64,000 nt of DNA from Klebsiella sp. WP3-W18-ESBL-02 (GCF_014168815.1 NZ_AP021972.1:558001-622000); one strand, 5' to 3'; shown: positions 32,580-41,786, counted from the stretch's first letter. Notes: generated by a model not told the origin, from the letters alone. Numbers and translations: made by a program.

Positions 32580-33142
32580 ATGGATTGCCCTTTGGCTTCG
32601 TCCAGCTTCCCTTGCGCCAGCAGCAGCAGATCGCAGACTTCACGAACCGCGCCGCGGCCTCCCGCAATACGCGTGACGTAATCAGCGCGCGGTGGCAGCA
32701 GCGGGTGCGCGTCCGCTACCGCGACGCTGAGACCGACTTCTGCCATGACCGGCCAGTCGATCAGATCGTCGCCCACGTAGGCCACTTCCTCTGGCTGAAG
32801 ATCAAGCTTCGCCAGCAGTTCACGGTAGGCAATGAGCTTATCCGACTGACCCTGATAGAGATGCGTGATGCCGAGCGTCGCGCAGCGGTCTTCTAACAGT
32901 TTAGCTTTTCGCCCGGTAATAATCGCCACTTCGATGTCGGAGGTAAGGGCACAGCGTACGCCGTAACCATCGCGAACGTTGAAGGCCTTCAACTCTTCGC
33001 CGTTGTTGCCCATGTAGATAAGGCCATCGGACAGCACTCCATCGACGTCGAGGATCAGCAGGCGGATTTTCTCCGCCTTCGCGATAAATTGTGGACTCAC
33101 CGGCCCGTAGCAGGTAGCGACCGATGCGACAGCATTACTCAT
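32576..33142 (-). CDS. kdsC: 3-deoxy-D-manno-octulosonate 8-phosphate phosphatase KdsC
   Basis: KdsC is the HAD-family phosphatase that releases Kdo from Kdo 8-phosphate, the third step of Kdo synthesis. The 188 residues equal E. coli. The HAD motif I DVDGVLSDG gives Asp32 and Asp34; the Lys/Arg motif (TGRKAKLLEDR) and motif III GDDLIDWPVM are present. It is encoded between kdsD and lptC, so Kdo production and lipopolysaccharide export share an operon. Confidence 0.98.
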   Translation of the reverse strand: MSNAVASVATCYGPVSPQFIAKAEKIRLLILDVDGVLSDGLIYMGNNGEELKAFNVRDGYGVRCALTSDIEVAIITGRKAKLLEDRCATLGITHLYQGQSDKLIAYRELLAKLDLQPEEVAYVGDDLIDWPVMAEVGLSVAVADAHPLLPPRADYVTRIAGGRGAVREVCDLLLLAQGKLDEAKGQSI

Positions 33143-33157
33143 TATTTATATCCTTGA

Positions 33158-34144
33158 TTACACTACGCCTGCGCGCAGTAGGTCGTGCATATGTATCACA
33201 CCTAGCAGATGGTCGCCATCGGCAACCAGCACGCAGGTGATATGACGTGATTGCATCAGGTTCAGCGCGTCGACCGCCAGGATACCCGGACGAATGCGGA
33301 TACCGCCCGGCGTCATGACGTCGGCAATGCCGAGGCTGCGCACGTCGACGCCATTGTCGAAAATGCGTCGCAGGTCGCCGTCGGTGAAAATACCTTTAAT
33401 CTGCATATTGTCGTCGCAGATGGCCGTCATCCCCAGATTCTTGCGGGTAATTTCCAGCAGCGCATCGCGCAGCGATGCGTCCGGACTGACGTGCGGAATT
33501 TCATCGCCAGTATGCATAATATCGTTAACGCGCAGGAGAAGCTTGCGACCCAGTGCGCCGCCGGGGTGTGAGAGAGCAAAATCTTCGGCGGTAAACCCGC
33601 GGGCCTTGAGTAACGCGACGGCCAGCGCATCGCCCATCACCAGCGCAGCGGTGGTGCTGGACGTCGGCGCCAGCCCGAGCGGACAGGCTTCTCGCGGCAC
33701 CTTCACGCACAGGTGAATATCCGCCGCGCGGCCCATGCTGCTATCCGGGCGGCTGGTGAGGCAAATCAGCGGCACACGCAGGCGTTTAAGTACCGGAATG
33801 AGCGCCAGAATTTCGTTTGATTCGCCGGAGTTAGACAGCGCGATAACCACATCCTGCGGCGTGACCATGCCCAAATCGCCGTGCGCCGCTTCGCCGGGAT
33901 GGACGAAGAAGGCAGAGGTGCCGGTGCTGGCGAAGGTGGCCGCCATTTTGCGGCCGATGTGGCCTGATTTCCCCATCCCCATGACCACAACTTTGCCGGT
34001 GCAGTAGAAGATCTTCTCGCAGGCGTCGCTGAAATCCTGGTTAATGTATTGATCGAGCTGTTCCAGCCCTTCCCGTTCAATCGCCAGAACGTCTCTTCCG
34101 GCATGCTGGAAGTCGAAATTTGGCTGCAAATCTATTTGCGACAT
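33158..34144 (-). CDS. kdsD: D-arabinose 5-phosphate isomerase KdsD
   Basis: KdsD converts ribulose 5-phosphate to arabinose 5-phosphate, the first step of Kdo synthesis. The ATG at 34144 gives 328 residues, the E. coli length, starting MSQIDLQPNFDFQHAG; a longer open frame to 34267 overlaps yrbG and lacks family similarity. It has an SIS sugar isomerase domain (about 35-180, with GMGKSGHIGRKMAATFASTG) and two C-terminal CBS domains (about 205-328). It begins 14 bp after the yrbG stop. Confidence 0.97.
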   Translation of the reverse strand: MSQIDLQPNFDFQHAGRDVLAIEREGLEQLDQYINQDFSDACEKIFYCTGKVVVMGMGKSGHIGRKMAATFASTGTSAFFVHPGEAAHGDLGMVTPQDVVIALSNSGESNEILALIPVLKRLRVPLICLTSRPDSSMGRAADIHLCVKVPREACPLGLAPTSSTTAALVMGDALAVALLKARGFTAEDFALSHPGGALGRKLLLRVNDIMHTGDEIPHVSPDASLRDALLEITRKNLGMTAICDDNMQIKGIFTDGDLRRIFDNGVDVRSLGIADVMTPGGIRIRPGILAVDALNLMQSRHITCVLVADGDHLLGVIHMHDLLRAGVV

Positions 34145-34158
34145 AGTGTTATCCCGAT

Positions 34159-35133
34159 TCATTCGATGAAGAGCGGCATTGCCCCATAGAGCAGCGCCAG
34201 CCACGCAACAAACCCGCCGATCAACAGTAAGCCCGCGCCGCGGCCTATCTGGCGTCGACGCCAGCACAGGAGGGCGAAGACCACGCTCACCACAACCATT
34301 ACGCCATAGTCCCGGGTAAACGCGAGCGGGTTAAACGACCCCGGTGCGATAAGGGCGGGGATGCCCAGAACGATAGCGATATTAAAGAAATTCGAGCCGA
34401 TGATATTACCGACCGCAATATCATTTTCACCTTTGCGCACGCCGGCGATGGCGGTTGCCAGCTCCGGCAGGCTGGTGCCAAGTGCAATGATTGTCAGACC
34501 AATGGTCAGTTCGCTCATGGCAAAAAAGTTCGCCAGCACCGTGGCGTTATCAATCACCATTCGGGTTGCCATCGGCATAATAATCAGCGCAACGCCAAGC
34601 CATAAGCAGGCGACGGGGAGCGAACCGTCGCGCGGCAGCTCGGCCAACTGCTCCTGCGTAAATTTATCATTGCCCTGACGTTCGGCCAGGCGCGCTATCT
34701 TAATGATAAACAGCAGCCATAGCGCCGCCAGAACGATGAGAAAGATACCGTCAAACCGCGAGAGTTCGCCATCATAGAGAACATACCCGGCCAGCAGGCT
34801 CACGACCAACATTAGCGGTATTTCGCGGCGCAGGATATCAGAATGCACGGTAAAAGGGTGGAACAACGCGGTCAGGCCGAGGATCAGCAGGATATTGACG
34901 ATATTGGATCCGATGGCGGTGCCAACGGCGACGTCAACCTGGCCATGCAACGAGGCGGCGGCGGAGACGATGATTTCCGGCAGCGAAGTACCGATGCTGA
35001 CCACGGTCATACCGATAATCAGCGGAGGAACGCCCAGAGCACGGCACAGAATGGAGGCGGAGTACACAAGGCGATCGGCGCTGTAGACCACCAGAAGTAA
35101 ACCAATAATTAACAGAGCCGTGGCTAAGAGCAT
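34159..35133 (-). CDS. yrbG: Calcium/sodium antiporter family inner-membrane protein YrbG
   Basis: YrbG belongs to the cation/Ca2+ exchanger superfamily and has about ten membrane helices in two inverted repeats. The 324 residues compare with 325 in E. coli. Each repeat has its alpha motif: SIGTSLPEIIVSAAAS near 47-62 and ALGTSLPELATAIAG near 218-232, with acidic residues for ion binding, and GSN motifs follow each. The ion carried in vivo is not settled. It is the first gene of the minus-strand operon and is divergent from mlaF. Confidence 0.94.
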   Translation of the reverse strand: MLLATALLIIGLLLVVYSADRLVYSASILCRALGVPPLIIGMTVVSIGTSLPEIIVSAAASLHGQVDVAVGTAIGSNIVNILLILGLTALFHPFTVHSDILRREIPLMLVVSLLAGYVLYDGELSRFDGIFLIVLAALWLLFIIKIARLAERQGNDKFTQEQLAELPRDGSLPVACLWLGVALIIMPMATRMVIDNATVLANFFAMSELTIGLTIIALGTSLPELATAIAGVRKGENDIAVGNIIGSNFFNIAIVLGIPALIAPGSFNPLAFTRDYGVMVVVSVVFALLCWRRRQIGRGAGLLLIGGFVAWLALLYGAMPLFIE

Positions 35134-35321
35134 CTAAAGTCCTTTCTTCAGGTATAATCGTCGGTCCGCACGTCTGGACGTAACGAATTCTTAATTTTGA
35201 CTTTATGAGCCGTAAAAGTAAAACAAATGCCAGATTTCGTTAACCCGTGCGGCTAGGATTCTGTAAGAATGCGCAATCGAGTGGGAAATGATTCCCCTTA
35301 AGGACCTGGAAAGGTAAGCCT
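35134..35321. promoter_or_regulatory. yrbG-mlaF divergent promoter region
   Basis: This 188-bp gap must drive both the yrbG-kdsD-lpt operon and the mla operon. TATAAT at 35153-35158 and TTGACT at 35197-35202 lie on the plus strand but neither has a well-placed partner. No terminator is present. Confidence 0.4.
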
Positions 35322-36134
35322 ATGAGCCACACTATCGAGAATTTGGTCGATATGCGCGACGTCACGTTCAGCCGTGGCAGTCGGGTGATCTTCGACAATA
35401 TCTCGCTGTCGGTGCCGCGCGGAAAAATTACCGCGATTATGGGGCCGTCGGGGATTGGCAAGACCACGCTGCTGCGCCTGATCGGCGGGCAAATTCCCCC
35501 GGACAGCGGAGAGATCCTCTTTGATGGCGAGAACGTGCCGCACATGTCGCGTTCCCGTCTTTATACTGTCCGTAAACGGATGAGTATGCTGTTTCAGTCC
35601 GGTGCGCTGTTTACCGACATGAACGTGTTTGACAACGTGGCGTACCCGATCCGCGAGCACACCCAGCTGCCCGCGCCGTTATTAAAAAGTACGGTGATGA
35701 TGAAGCTGGAGGCCGTTGGCCTGCGCGGGGCGGCGAAACTGATGCCCTCCGAGCTTTCCGGCGGGATGGCCAGGCGCGCTGCGCTGGCCAGGGCGATTGC
35801 CCTGGAGCCGGATCTGATCATGTTCGATGAGCCTTTCGTCGGCCAGGATCCGATCACCATGGGCGTGCTGGTGAAGCTGATTTCTGAACTCAACAGCGCA
35901 TTGGGTGTCACCTGTATTGTGGTTTCCCACGACGTGCCGGAAGTGCTGAGTATTGCTGATTTTGCCTATATCATGGCGGATCGCAAAATCATCGCTCACG
36001 GCAGCGCCACTTCGTTGCAGGAAAATGACGATCCTCGAGTGCGTCAGTTCCTCGACGGGATCGCCGACGGCCCGGTGCCGTTCCGTTTCCCTGCGGGCGA
36101 CTATCGCCGCGACCTCATCGGCACAGGGAGTTAA
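35322..36134 (+). CDS. mlaF: Phospholipid transport ATP-binding protein MlaF
   Basis: MlaF is the ATPase of the MlaFEDB complex, which moves phospholipids between the inner membrane and the periplasmic carrier MlaC to keep the outer leaflet asymmetric. The 270 residues are one more than E. coli. Walker A GPSGIGKT is at 41-48, the signature LSGGMARRAALARAI near 145-159 and Walker B LIMFDEPFVGQDP near 165-177. The C-terminal extension, which contacts MlaB, is present. It heads mlaFEDCB, with mlaE 7 bp downstream. Confidence 0.97.
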   Translation: MSHTIENLVDMRDVTFSRGSRVIFDNISLSVPRGKITAIMGPSGIGKTTLLRLIGGQIPPDSGEILFDGENVPHMSRSRLYTVRKRMSMLFQSGALFTDMNVFDNVAYPIREHTQLPAPLLKSTVMMKLEAVGLRGAAKLMPSELSGGMARRAALARAIALEPDLIMFDEPFVGQDPITMGVLVKLISELNSALGVTCIVVSHDVPEVLSIADFAYIMADRKIIAHGSATSLQENDDPRVRQFLDGIADGPVPFRFPAGDYRRDLIGTGS

Positions 36135-36141
36135 TCGACTC

Positions 36142-36924
36142 ATGCTGTTAAATGCACTGGCAGCGCTTGGACATCGCGGGATCAAGACCATCGCGACGTT
36201 CGGGCGAGCCGGGTTAATGTTGTTCAATGCCATCGTTGGCAAGCCGGAGTTCCGCAAGCACGCGCCGTTGCTGGTGCGCCAGCTGTATAACGTCGGCGTG
36301 CTGTCTATGGTTATCATCATTGTGTCGGGCGTATTTATCGGCATGGTGCTGGGCCTGCAGGGCTATCTGGTGCTGACCACCTACAGCGCAGAGACCAGTC
36401 TCGGTATGCTGGTCGCGCTGTCGCTGCTGCGCGAGCTGGGGCCGGTTGTCGCCGCGCTGCTGTTTGCCGGCCGTGCCGGTTCAGCGCTAACGGCGGAAAT
36501 TGGCCTGATGCGTGCCACCGAACAGCTCTCCAGTATGGAGATGATGGCGGTGGATCCGCTGCGTCGGGTCATCTCGCCGCGCTTCTGGGCGGGGGTGATC
36601 TCGCTGCCGCTGCTGACGATTATCTTTGTGGCGGTGGGCATCTGGGGCGGTTCGCTGGTGGGCGTAAGCTGGAAAGGCATTGATGCCGGGTTCTTCTGGT
36701 CGGCAATGCAAAATGCGGTGGACTGGCGTCTCGATCTGGTGAACTGCCTGATTAAGAGCCTGGTTTTCGCCATTACGGTGACATGGATTGCGTTATTTAA
36801 CGGTTACGATGCGATCCCCACTTCTGCCGGAATCAGCCGGGCGACCACCCGTACCGTGGTGCATGCGTCGCTGGCGGTTCTTGGGCTGGACTTTGTGCTG
36901 ACGGCACTGATGTTTGGGAATTGA
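36142..36924 (+). CDS. mlaE: Phospholipid transport permease MlaE
   Basis: MlaE is the integral membrane subunit of the Mla transporter. The ATG at 36142 gives 260 residues, the E. coli length, starting MLLNALAALGHRGIKT. A longer frame from 35953 overlaps mlaF and is not conserved. Five to six hydrophobic helices and the MlaE-family core LSLLRELGPVVAALLFAGRAGSALTAEIG (partly about residues 92-120) with the conserved REL segment are visible. It is followed 4 bp later by mlaD. Confidence 0.97.
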   Translation: MLLNALAALGHRGIKTIATFGRAGLMLFNAIVGKPEFRKHAPLLVRQLYNVGVLSMVIIIVSGVFIGMVLGLQGYLVLTTYSAETSLGMLVALSLLRELGPVVAALLFAGRAGSALTAEIGLMRATEQLSSMEMMAVDPLRRVISPRFWAGVISLPLLTIIFVAVGIWGGSLVGVSWKGIDAGFFWSAMQNAVDWRLDLVNCLIKSLVFAITVTWIALFNGYDAIPTSAGISRATTRTVVHASLAVLGLDFVLTALMFGN

Positions 36925-36928
36925 GTGA

Positions 36929-37483
36929 ATGCAAACGAAAAAGAGTGAAATCTGGGTCGGTATTTTTCTGCTGGTGGCCCTGCTGGCGGCGCTGTTTGTC
37001 TGCCTGAAGGCGGCGGACGTGTCGTCCATAAAATCAGAGCCAACCTACCGCATTTACGCCACCTTCGATAACATCGGCGGCCTGAAGGCGCGTTCGCCGG
37101 TGCGGATTGGCGGCGTGGTCATTGGCCGGGTGGCCGATATTAGCCTGGATCCGAAAACCTACTTACCCCGCGTGGCTATTGATATTGAAGATCGCTACAA
37201 CCACATCCCCGATACCAGTTCGCTGGCGATTCGAACTTCGGGCCTGCTGGGCGAGCAGTATCTGGCGCTGAACGTGGGTTTTGAAGACCCAGAGCTGGGA
37301 ACGTCTATTCTTAAAGACGGCGGCGTCATTCAGGACACCAAATCAGCGATGGTGCTGGAAGATCTTATTGGGCAGTTCCTTTACAACAGCAAAGGTGGCG
37401 ACAATAAGAATTCAGGCGATGCGCCGGCATCCACAGATGGACATACTGATACGGCGACGCCGGCAACTGGCGCGACGAATTAA
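36929..37483 (+). CDS. mlaD: Phospholipid transport MCE-domain protein MlaD
   Basis: MlaD is a single-pass inner-membrane protein whose MCE domains form a hexameric ring with a central lipid channel. The 184 residues compare with 183 in E. coli. A membrane helix spans about residues 7-27 and the MCE domain about 38-120 (FDNIGGLKARSPVRIGGVVIG). The serine, threonine and asparagine-rich C-terminal tail is variable. It lies between mlaE and mlaC. Confidence 0.97.
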   Translation: MQTKKSEIWVGIFLLVALLAALFVCLKAADVSSIKSEPTYRIYATFDNIGGLKARSPVRIGGVVIGRVADISLDPKTYLPRVAIDIEDRYNHIPDTSSLAIRTSGLLGEQYLALNVGFEDPELGTSILKDGGVIQDTKSAMVLEDLIGQFLYNSKGGDNKNSGDAPASTDGHTDTATPATGATN

Positions 37484-37501
37484 TCTCAGGAGATACTCGA
37501 T

Positions 37502-38137
37502 ATGTTTAAACGTTTACTGATGGTCGCCATGCTGGTGATTGCACCGTTAACGGCGGCGACGGCGGCGGACCAATCTAACCCTTACAAGCTGATGAACGAA
37601 GCGGCGCAGAAAACATTCGATCGCCTGAAGAATGAGCAGCCTAAAATTCGCGCTAATCCGAACTACCTGCGTGAGGTAGTCGATCAGGAACTGCTGCCGT
37701 ATGTGCAGGTAAAATATGCCGGTGCGCTGGTGCTGGGCCGTTACTACAAAGATGCGACCCCGGCGCAGCGCGAAGCCTATTTCGCTGCTTTCCGTGAATA
37801 CCTGAAACAGGCGTACGGTCAGGCGCTGGCGATGTACCACGGTCAGACCTACCAGATTGCGCCGGAACAGCCTCTGGGCGATGCGAGCATTTTGCCTATC
37901 CGCGTTACCATCATCGATCCGAACGGCCGCCCGCCGGTACGACTGGACTTCCAGTGGCGTAAAAATACCCAGACGGGTAACTGGCAGGCGTTTGATATGA
38001 TTGCGGAAGGGGTGAGCATGATCACCACCAAGCAGAACGAATGGAGCGACCTGCTGCGTACTAAAGGCATTGACGGCCTGACCGCGCAGCTGAAATCCAT
38101 CTCTGCGCAGCCGATTACCCTGGAACAGAAAAAATAA
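37502..38137 (+). CDS. mlaC: Periplasmic phospholipid-binding protein MlaC
   Basis: MlaC is the soluble carrier that moves phospholipid across the periplasm between MlaFEDB and the outer-membrane MlaA-porin complex. The 211 residues equal E. coli. A signal peptide is cut near TAA-ADQSNPY (about residue 21). The rest is a single lipid-binding fold with an Ala- and Pro-rich core. Its stop TAA overlaps the mlaB ATG by one base (TAATG). Confidence 0.97.
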   Translation: MFKRLLMVAMLVIAPLTAATAADQSNPYKLMNEAAQKTFDRLKNEQPKIRANPNYLREVVDQELLPYVQVKYAGALVLGRYYKDATPAQREAYFAAFREYLKQAYGQALAMYHGQTYQIAPEQPLGDASILPIRVTIIDPNGRPPVRLDFQWRKNTQTGNWQAFDMIAEGVSMITTKQNEWSDLLRTKGIDGLTAQLKSISAQPITLEQKK

Positions 38138-38427
38138 TGGCCGAATCGCTGAGCTGGACGCGCGAAGGTGAACGCCTTGCGCTGCACGGCGAACTGGATC
38201 AGGACTTTCTGGTGCCGCTATGGGAGGCCAGAAACGAGGCGACGCAGGGCGTGTCGGTGATAGACCTCAGCGATCTTCGCCGCGTCGATACCGCCGGTCT
38301 GGCCCTGTTGGTGCACCTGGTCGATCTGATTCGCTCTCAGGGACGCAAGGTGACGCTGGAGGGCGTAAGCGAAAAAGTGGCGACGCTGAAAGGGTTGTAT
38401 AATCTACCTGAAGATATGATCCCTTAA
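38137..38427 (+). CDS. mlaB: Phospholipid transport STAS-domain protein MlaB
   Basis: MlaB is a cytoplasmic STAS-domain protein that binds and stabilises MlaF and is needed for transporter assembly. The protein has 96 residues (97 in E. coli). The STAS pattern is visible: GELDQDFLVPLW, VIDLSDLRRVDTAGLALLVHLVDL and NLPEDMIP at the end, with the conserved threonine in RVDTAG. The start overlaps the mlaC stop by one base. A terminator ends the mla operon after 33 bp. Confidence 0.95.
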   Translation: MAESLSWTREGERLALHGELDQDFLVPLWEARNEATQGVSVIDLSDLRRVDTAGLALLVHLVDLIRSQGRKVTLEGVSEKVATLKGLYNLPEDMIP

Positions 38428-38460
38428 AAATTTCAGCACGTTATTGTTTCCAATACTCCT

Positions 38461-38494
38461 AAAGCCCCATCAATCTTAACGATGGGGCTTTTTG
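38461..38494 (+). terminator. mlaFEDCB terminator
   Basis: AAAGCCCCATC (38461-38471) pairs with GATGGGGCTTT (38481-38491), followed by TT. It separates the mla operon from ibaG. Confidence 0.93.
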
Positions 38495-38564
38495 CTTGTT
38501 TAAGACTGCGCCACTTTCCTCTAAGATGTGGGGCTGTTTTCACTCTCAAATGAAATGTGAACCT

Positions 38565-38819
38565 ATGGAAAATAATGAAATTCAGACCGTGCTGATGAAT
38601 GCACTCTCCCTTCAGGAAGTTCTCGTTTCTGGCGACGGTAGCCACTTCCAGGTGATTGCCGTGGGTGAGATGTTTGACGGCATGAGCCGGGTTAAGAAGC
38701 AGCAGACTATCTATGGCCCGCTGATGGAGTACCTTGCGGACAACCGCATTCATGCCCTGTCGATCAAAGCGTATACCCCGCAAGAATGGGCGCGCGATCG
38801 CAAACTCAACGGCTTTTGA
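38565..38819 (+). CDS. ibaG: BolA family iron-metabolism protein IbaG
   Basis: IbaG is a small BolA-family protein that forms [2Fe-2S] complexes with monothiol glutaredoxin Grx4 and is linked to acid resistance. The ATG at 38565 gives 84 residues, the E. coli length. The BolA motif VSGDGSHFQVIAVGEMFDGMSRVKKQQ includes the conserved histidine, and SIKAYTPQEW closes the fold. Upstream in-frame starts overlap the mla terminator. It precedes murA by 65 bp and is probably co-transcribed with it. Confidence 0.95.
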   Translation: MENNEIQTVLMNALSLQEVLVSGDGSHFQVIAVGEMFDGMSRVKKQQTIYGPLMEYLADNRIHALSIKAYTPQEWARDRKLNGF

Positions 38820-38884
38820 GCCATGGGAAAAGTGTGAACACTTTTCCGGTGGCGAACGTGAATACTTAACAGAGATAAGATTTG

Positions 38885-40144
38885 ATGGATAAATTTCGTG
38901 TGCAGGGGCCAACTCGCCTTCAGGGTGAGGTCACCATTAGCGGTGCCAAAAATGCTGCCCTGCCGATTCTTTTTGCCGCACTGCTGGCTGAAGACCCGGT
39001 AGAGATCCAGAACGTACCGAAGCTGAAAGACGTGGATACCTCCATGAAGCTGCTGACGCAGCTGGGTGCGAAGGTTGAACGCAACGGTTCCGTATGGATT
39101 GACGCCAGCTCGGTTAACGTGTTCTGTGCCCCTTACGAGCTGGTTAAAACCATGCGTGCGTCTATCTGGGCGCTGGGCCCGCTGGTGGCGCGTTTCGGTC
39201 AGGGTCAGGTTTCGCTGCCGGGCGGTTGCACCATCGGCGCGCGTCCGGTCGATCTGCACATCTCTGGTCTTGAACAGCTGGGCGCGGAAATTAAGCTGGA
39301 AGAGGGCTACGTCAAAGCGTCCGTCAACGGTCGTCTGAAAGGCGCGCATATCGTTATGGATATGGTCAGCGTAGGCGCGACCGTCACCATCATGACCGCA
39401 GCGACGCTGGCGGAAGGCACCACCATTATTGAAAATGCCGCGCGCGAGCCGGAAATCGTCGATACGGCGAACTTCCTGAACGCGATGGGCGCCAAGGTAT
39501 CTGGTCAGGGTACCGACCGTATCACCATCGAAGGCGTGAAACGTCTGGGCGGCGGCGTTTATCGCGTCCTGCCTGACCGTATCGAAACCGGCACCTTCCT
39601 GGTGGCGGCGGCGATCTCCGGCGGTAAAATTGTCTGCCGTAACGCACAGCCGGATACGCTGGACGCGGTGCTGGCCAAGCTGCGTGAAGCCGGTGCCGAC
39701 ATTGAAGTGGGTGACGACTGGATTAGCCTTGATATGCACGGCAAGCGCCCGAAAGCGGTGAACGTGCGTACTGCGCCGCACCCGGCGTTTCCGACCGACA
39801 TGCAGGCGCAGTTCACGCTGTTGAATATGGTGGCGGAAGGGACCGGCGTGATCACGGAAACCGTCTTCGAAAACCGTTTCATGCACATTCCGGAACTGAT
39901 CCGTATGGGCGCACGCGCGGAAATCGAAAGCAACACCGCGATTTGCCACGGCGTTGAGCAGCTCTCCGGCGCTCAGGTGATGGCAACCGACCTGCGTGCT
40001 TCCGCAAGCCTCGTGCTGGCGGGCTGTATTGCTCAGGGCACCACCGTTGTTGACCGTATCTATCACATCGATCGCGGCTATGAACGCATTGAAGATAAGC
40101 TGCGTGCGTTAGGCGCAAACATCGAACGCGTTAAAGGCGAGTAA
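38885..40144 (+). CDS. murA: UDP-N-acetylglucosamine 1-carboxyvinyltransferase MurA
   Basis: MurA transfers enolpyruvate from phosphoenolpyruvate to UDP-GlcNAc, the committed step of peptidoglycan synthesis and the fosfomycin target. The ATG at 38885 gives 419 residues, the E. coli length; a TTG one codon earlier is in frame. Lys22, the catalytic Cys115 in LPGGCTIGARP and the loop around it are intact, so the enzyme should be fosfomycin-sensitive as usual for the family. The ribosome binding site is weak (AGAGATAAG). It ends at a strong terminator. Confidence 0.98.
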   Translation: MDKFRVQGPTRLQGEVTISGAKNAALPILFAALLAEDPVEIQNVPKLKDVDTSMKLLTQLGAKVERNGSVWIDASSVNVFCAPYELVKTMRASIWALGPLVARFGQGQVSLPGGCTIGARPVDLHISGLEQLGAEIKLEEGYVKASVNGRLKGAHIVMDMVSVGATVTIMTAATLAEGTTIIENAAREPEIVDTANFLNAMGAKVSGQGTDRITIEGVKRLGGGVYRVLPDRIETGTFLVAAAISGGKIVCRNAQPDTLDAVLAKLREAGADIEVGDDWISLDMHGKRPKAVNVRTAPHPAFPTDMQAQFTLLNMVAEGTGVITETVFENRFMHIPELIRMGARAEIESNTAICHGVEQLSGAQVMATDLRASASLVLAGCIAQGTTVVDRIYHIDRGYERIEDKLRALGANIERVKGE

Positions 40145-40164
40145 TCTCTGCCCGCCGTTGTGAA

Positions 40165-40196
40165 GCGCCCTCCGGAACCCCGGAGGGCGCTTTTTT
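40165..40196 (+). terminator. ibaG-murA terminator
   Basis: A 10-bp stem, GCGCCCTCCG (40165-40174) with CGGAGGGCGC (40181-40190), is followed by six T. It overlaps the last bases of the convergent sfsB gene. Confidence 0.95.
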
Positions 40197-40470
40197 ATGC
40201 GGTGTCCTTCTTTGGCTGGCGCATCGCCTGCGTTCTGTCGATAAACTCATGCGTCACCGGGTCGTGATATCTCGACGGCCAGATGACCCACGGTTCCGTC
40301 TCCAGAACCTTCGCAATAATCACTTCTCCCTTTGGCCAGGGGCGTGAGAGCACGTTAGCCAACGTTGATGAGCTCAGGCCGTTTTTGCGCGATTCTGCGG
40401 CCATTGAGGTGCCTTTTTTGCGTAGCCCGGCGATGATGTCCGCCGGATGCCAGTCGATAAATTTATCCAT
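40195..40470 (-). CDS. sfsB: Ner-like DNA-binding regulator SfsB (Nlp)
   Basis: SfsB (Nlp) is a 91-residue helix-turn-helix protein related to the phage Mu Ner repressor, linked in E. coli to control of maltose genes. The start MDKFIDWHPADIIAGLRKKG has a strong GGGAGG ribosome binding site. The helix-turn-helix is at about residues 20-45 (TSMAAESRKNGLSSSTLANVL). The extended open frame upstream of the ATG is not conserved. It lies downstream of ispB on the same strand but after a hairpin, so it probably has its own promoter. Confidence 0.93.
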   Translation of the reverse strand: MDKFIDWHPADIIAGLRKKGTSMAAESRKNGLSSSTLANVLSRPWPKGEVIIAKVLETEPWVIWPSRYHDPVTHEFIDRTQAMRQPKKDTA

Positions 40471-40629
40471 ACTTCCTCCCTGAGAGCGCTGTTTAAATCG
40501 CCAGATTGGGCGAAGAATGTACTTTATCGCGCTTTTCATGAAGATTCTAAAAAGTTCGTGTAAGTTATGGAAAATTAGGAAAACGTTAATTTTCAGGCGT
40601 GAATAGACGTTATTGGATGCTTTTAAGAA

Positions 40630-40655
40630 CTTTCCCGCGCGATGCGCGGGGAAAG
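40630..40655 (-). terminator. Hairpin after ispB
   Basis: CTTTCCCGCGC and its near complement GCGCGGGGAAAG form a strong stem at 40630-40655, directly after the ispB stop. On the minus strand it is followed by TTCTT, a short U-rich tail. Confidence 0.65.
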
Positions 40656-40657
40656 GA

Positions 40658-41629
40658 TTAACGATCGCGCTGAACGGCAATATGGGCGAGCCCAATGAGC
40701 GCGTCGCGCCATGGGGAGTCAGGCAGCGGTGCCAGGGCAGCAATCGCTTTATCGGCTTCTTCTTCGGCGCGCTGGCGGGTCCACTCCAGTGAACCGCTGG
40801 CGGCCATAGCTTCCAGCACCGGCTCCAGCAGATGGCGGCCGTTACCTTGCTCAATGGCACCGCGAATCAGCTGCGCCTGTTCCGGCGTACCGTTACGCAT
40901 GGCGTGCAGTAGCGGCAGCGTCGGTTTGCCTTCATTCAGGTCGTCGCCAACGTTTTTACCCAGCGTCTCACCATCGGCGCTGTAGTCGAGCAGATCGTCG
41001 ATCAGCTGGAAGGCGGTGCCCAGGTAGCGGCCATAGTCCTGCAGACCTTTTTCCTGCTCTGGCGTACAGCCTGCGAGCAGTCCGGAACACTGAGCGGCAG
41101 CTTCGAACAGGCGCGCAGTTTTGCTATAAATCACGCGCATGTAATTTTCTTCGGTGATGTCCGGATCGTTAACGTTCATCAACTGAAGGACTTCGCCTTC
41201 GGCAATGACGTTGACCGCTTCGGACATGACTTCCAGCACCTTCAGTGAACCGAGGCTGGTCATCATCTGGAAGGCGCGGGTGTAGATAAAGTCGCCAACC
41301 AGCACGCTGGCCGCGTTGCCAAAGGCGGCATTGGCCGTGGCCTTGCCGCGGCGCATATCGGACTCATCAACCACATCGTCATGCAGCAGCGTTGCGGTAT
41401 GAATAAATTCGATCAGCGCGGCGATTTTGACATGGGCATTTCCCTGATAGCCAACGGCGCGGGCGGCCAGCACGGCGATCATCGGACGAATCCGTTTTCC
41501 ACCGCCGCTCACGATGTAATAGCCTAGCTGGTTGATCAACTGGACGTCCGAGTTGAGCTGCTCAAGAATCGTCGCATTGACTCCCGCCATATCCTGCGCG
41601 GTTAACTCATTGATTTTTTGTAAATTCAT
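40658..41629 (-). CDS. ispB: Octaprenyl diphosphate synthase IspB
   Basis: IspB makes the C40 octaprenyl side chain of ubiquinone-8 and menaquinone-8. The ATG at 41629 gives 323 residues, the E. coli length, starting MNLQKINELTAQDMAGV. The two aspartate-rich motifs are LLHDDVVDESD (near 84-88) and LIDDLLDYSAD (near 211-215), which bind Mg-diphosphate. A longer start at 41662 lacks support. It is divergent from rplU. Confidence 0.97.
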   Translation of the reverse strand: MNLQKINELTAQDMAGVNATILEQLNSDVQLINQLGYYIVSGGGKRIRPMIAVLAARAVGYQGNAHVKIAALIEFIHTATLLHDDVVDESDMRRGKATANAAFGNAASVLVGDFIYTRAFQMMTSLGSLKVLEVMSEAVNVIAEGEVLQLMNVNDPDITEENYMRVIYSKTARLFEAAAQCSGLLAGCTPEQEKGLQDYGRYLGTAFQLIDDLLDYSADGETLGKNVGDDLNEGKPTLPLLHAMRNGTPEQAQLIRGAIEQGNGRHLLEPVLEAMAASGSLEWTRQRAEEEADKAIAALAPLPDSPWRDALIGLAHIAVQRDR

Positions 41630-41786
41630 CGCAAAAGCCGGGCTTAATGTCCTGTTTACCACTTATCCATACGGGATAACGAAGGTTTTACGTTAGAGTT
41701 GTAAGTACGATTGTACTGAAAAAACGCGCCAGATAAACGTTGCCGTGTGCGTTGTGTTTTTTTTCTGCATCTATTGATGGTAGCAC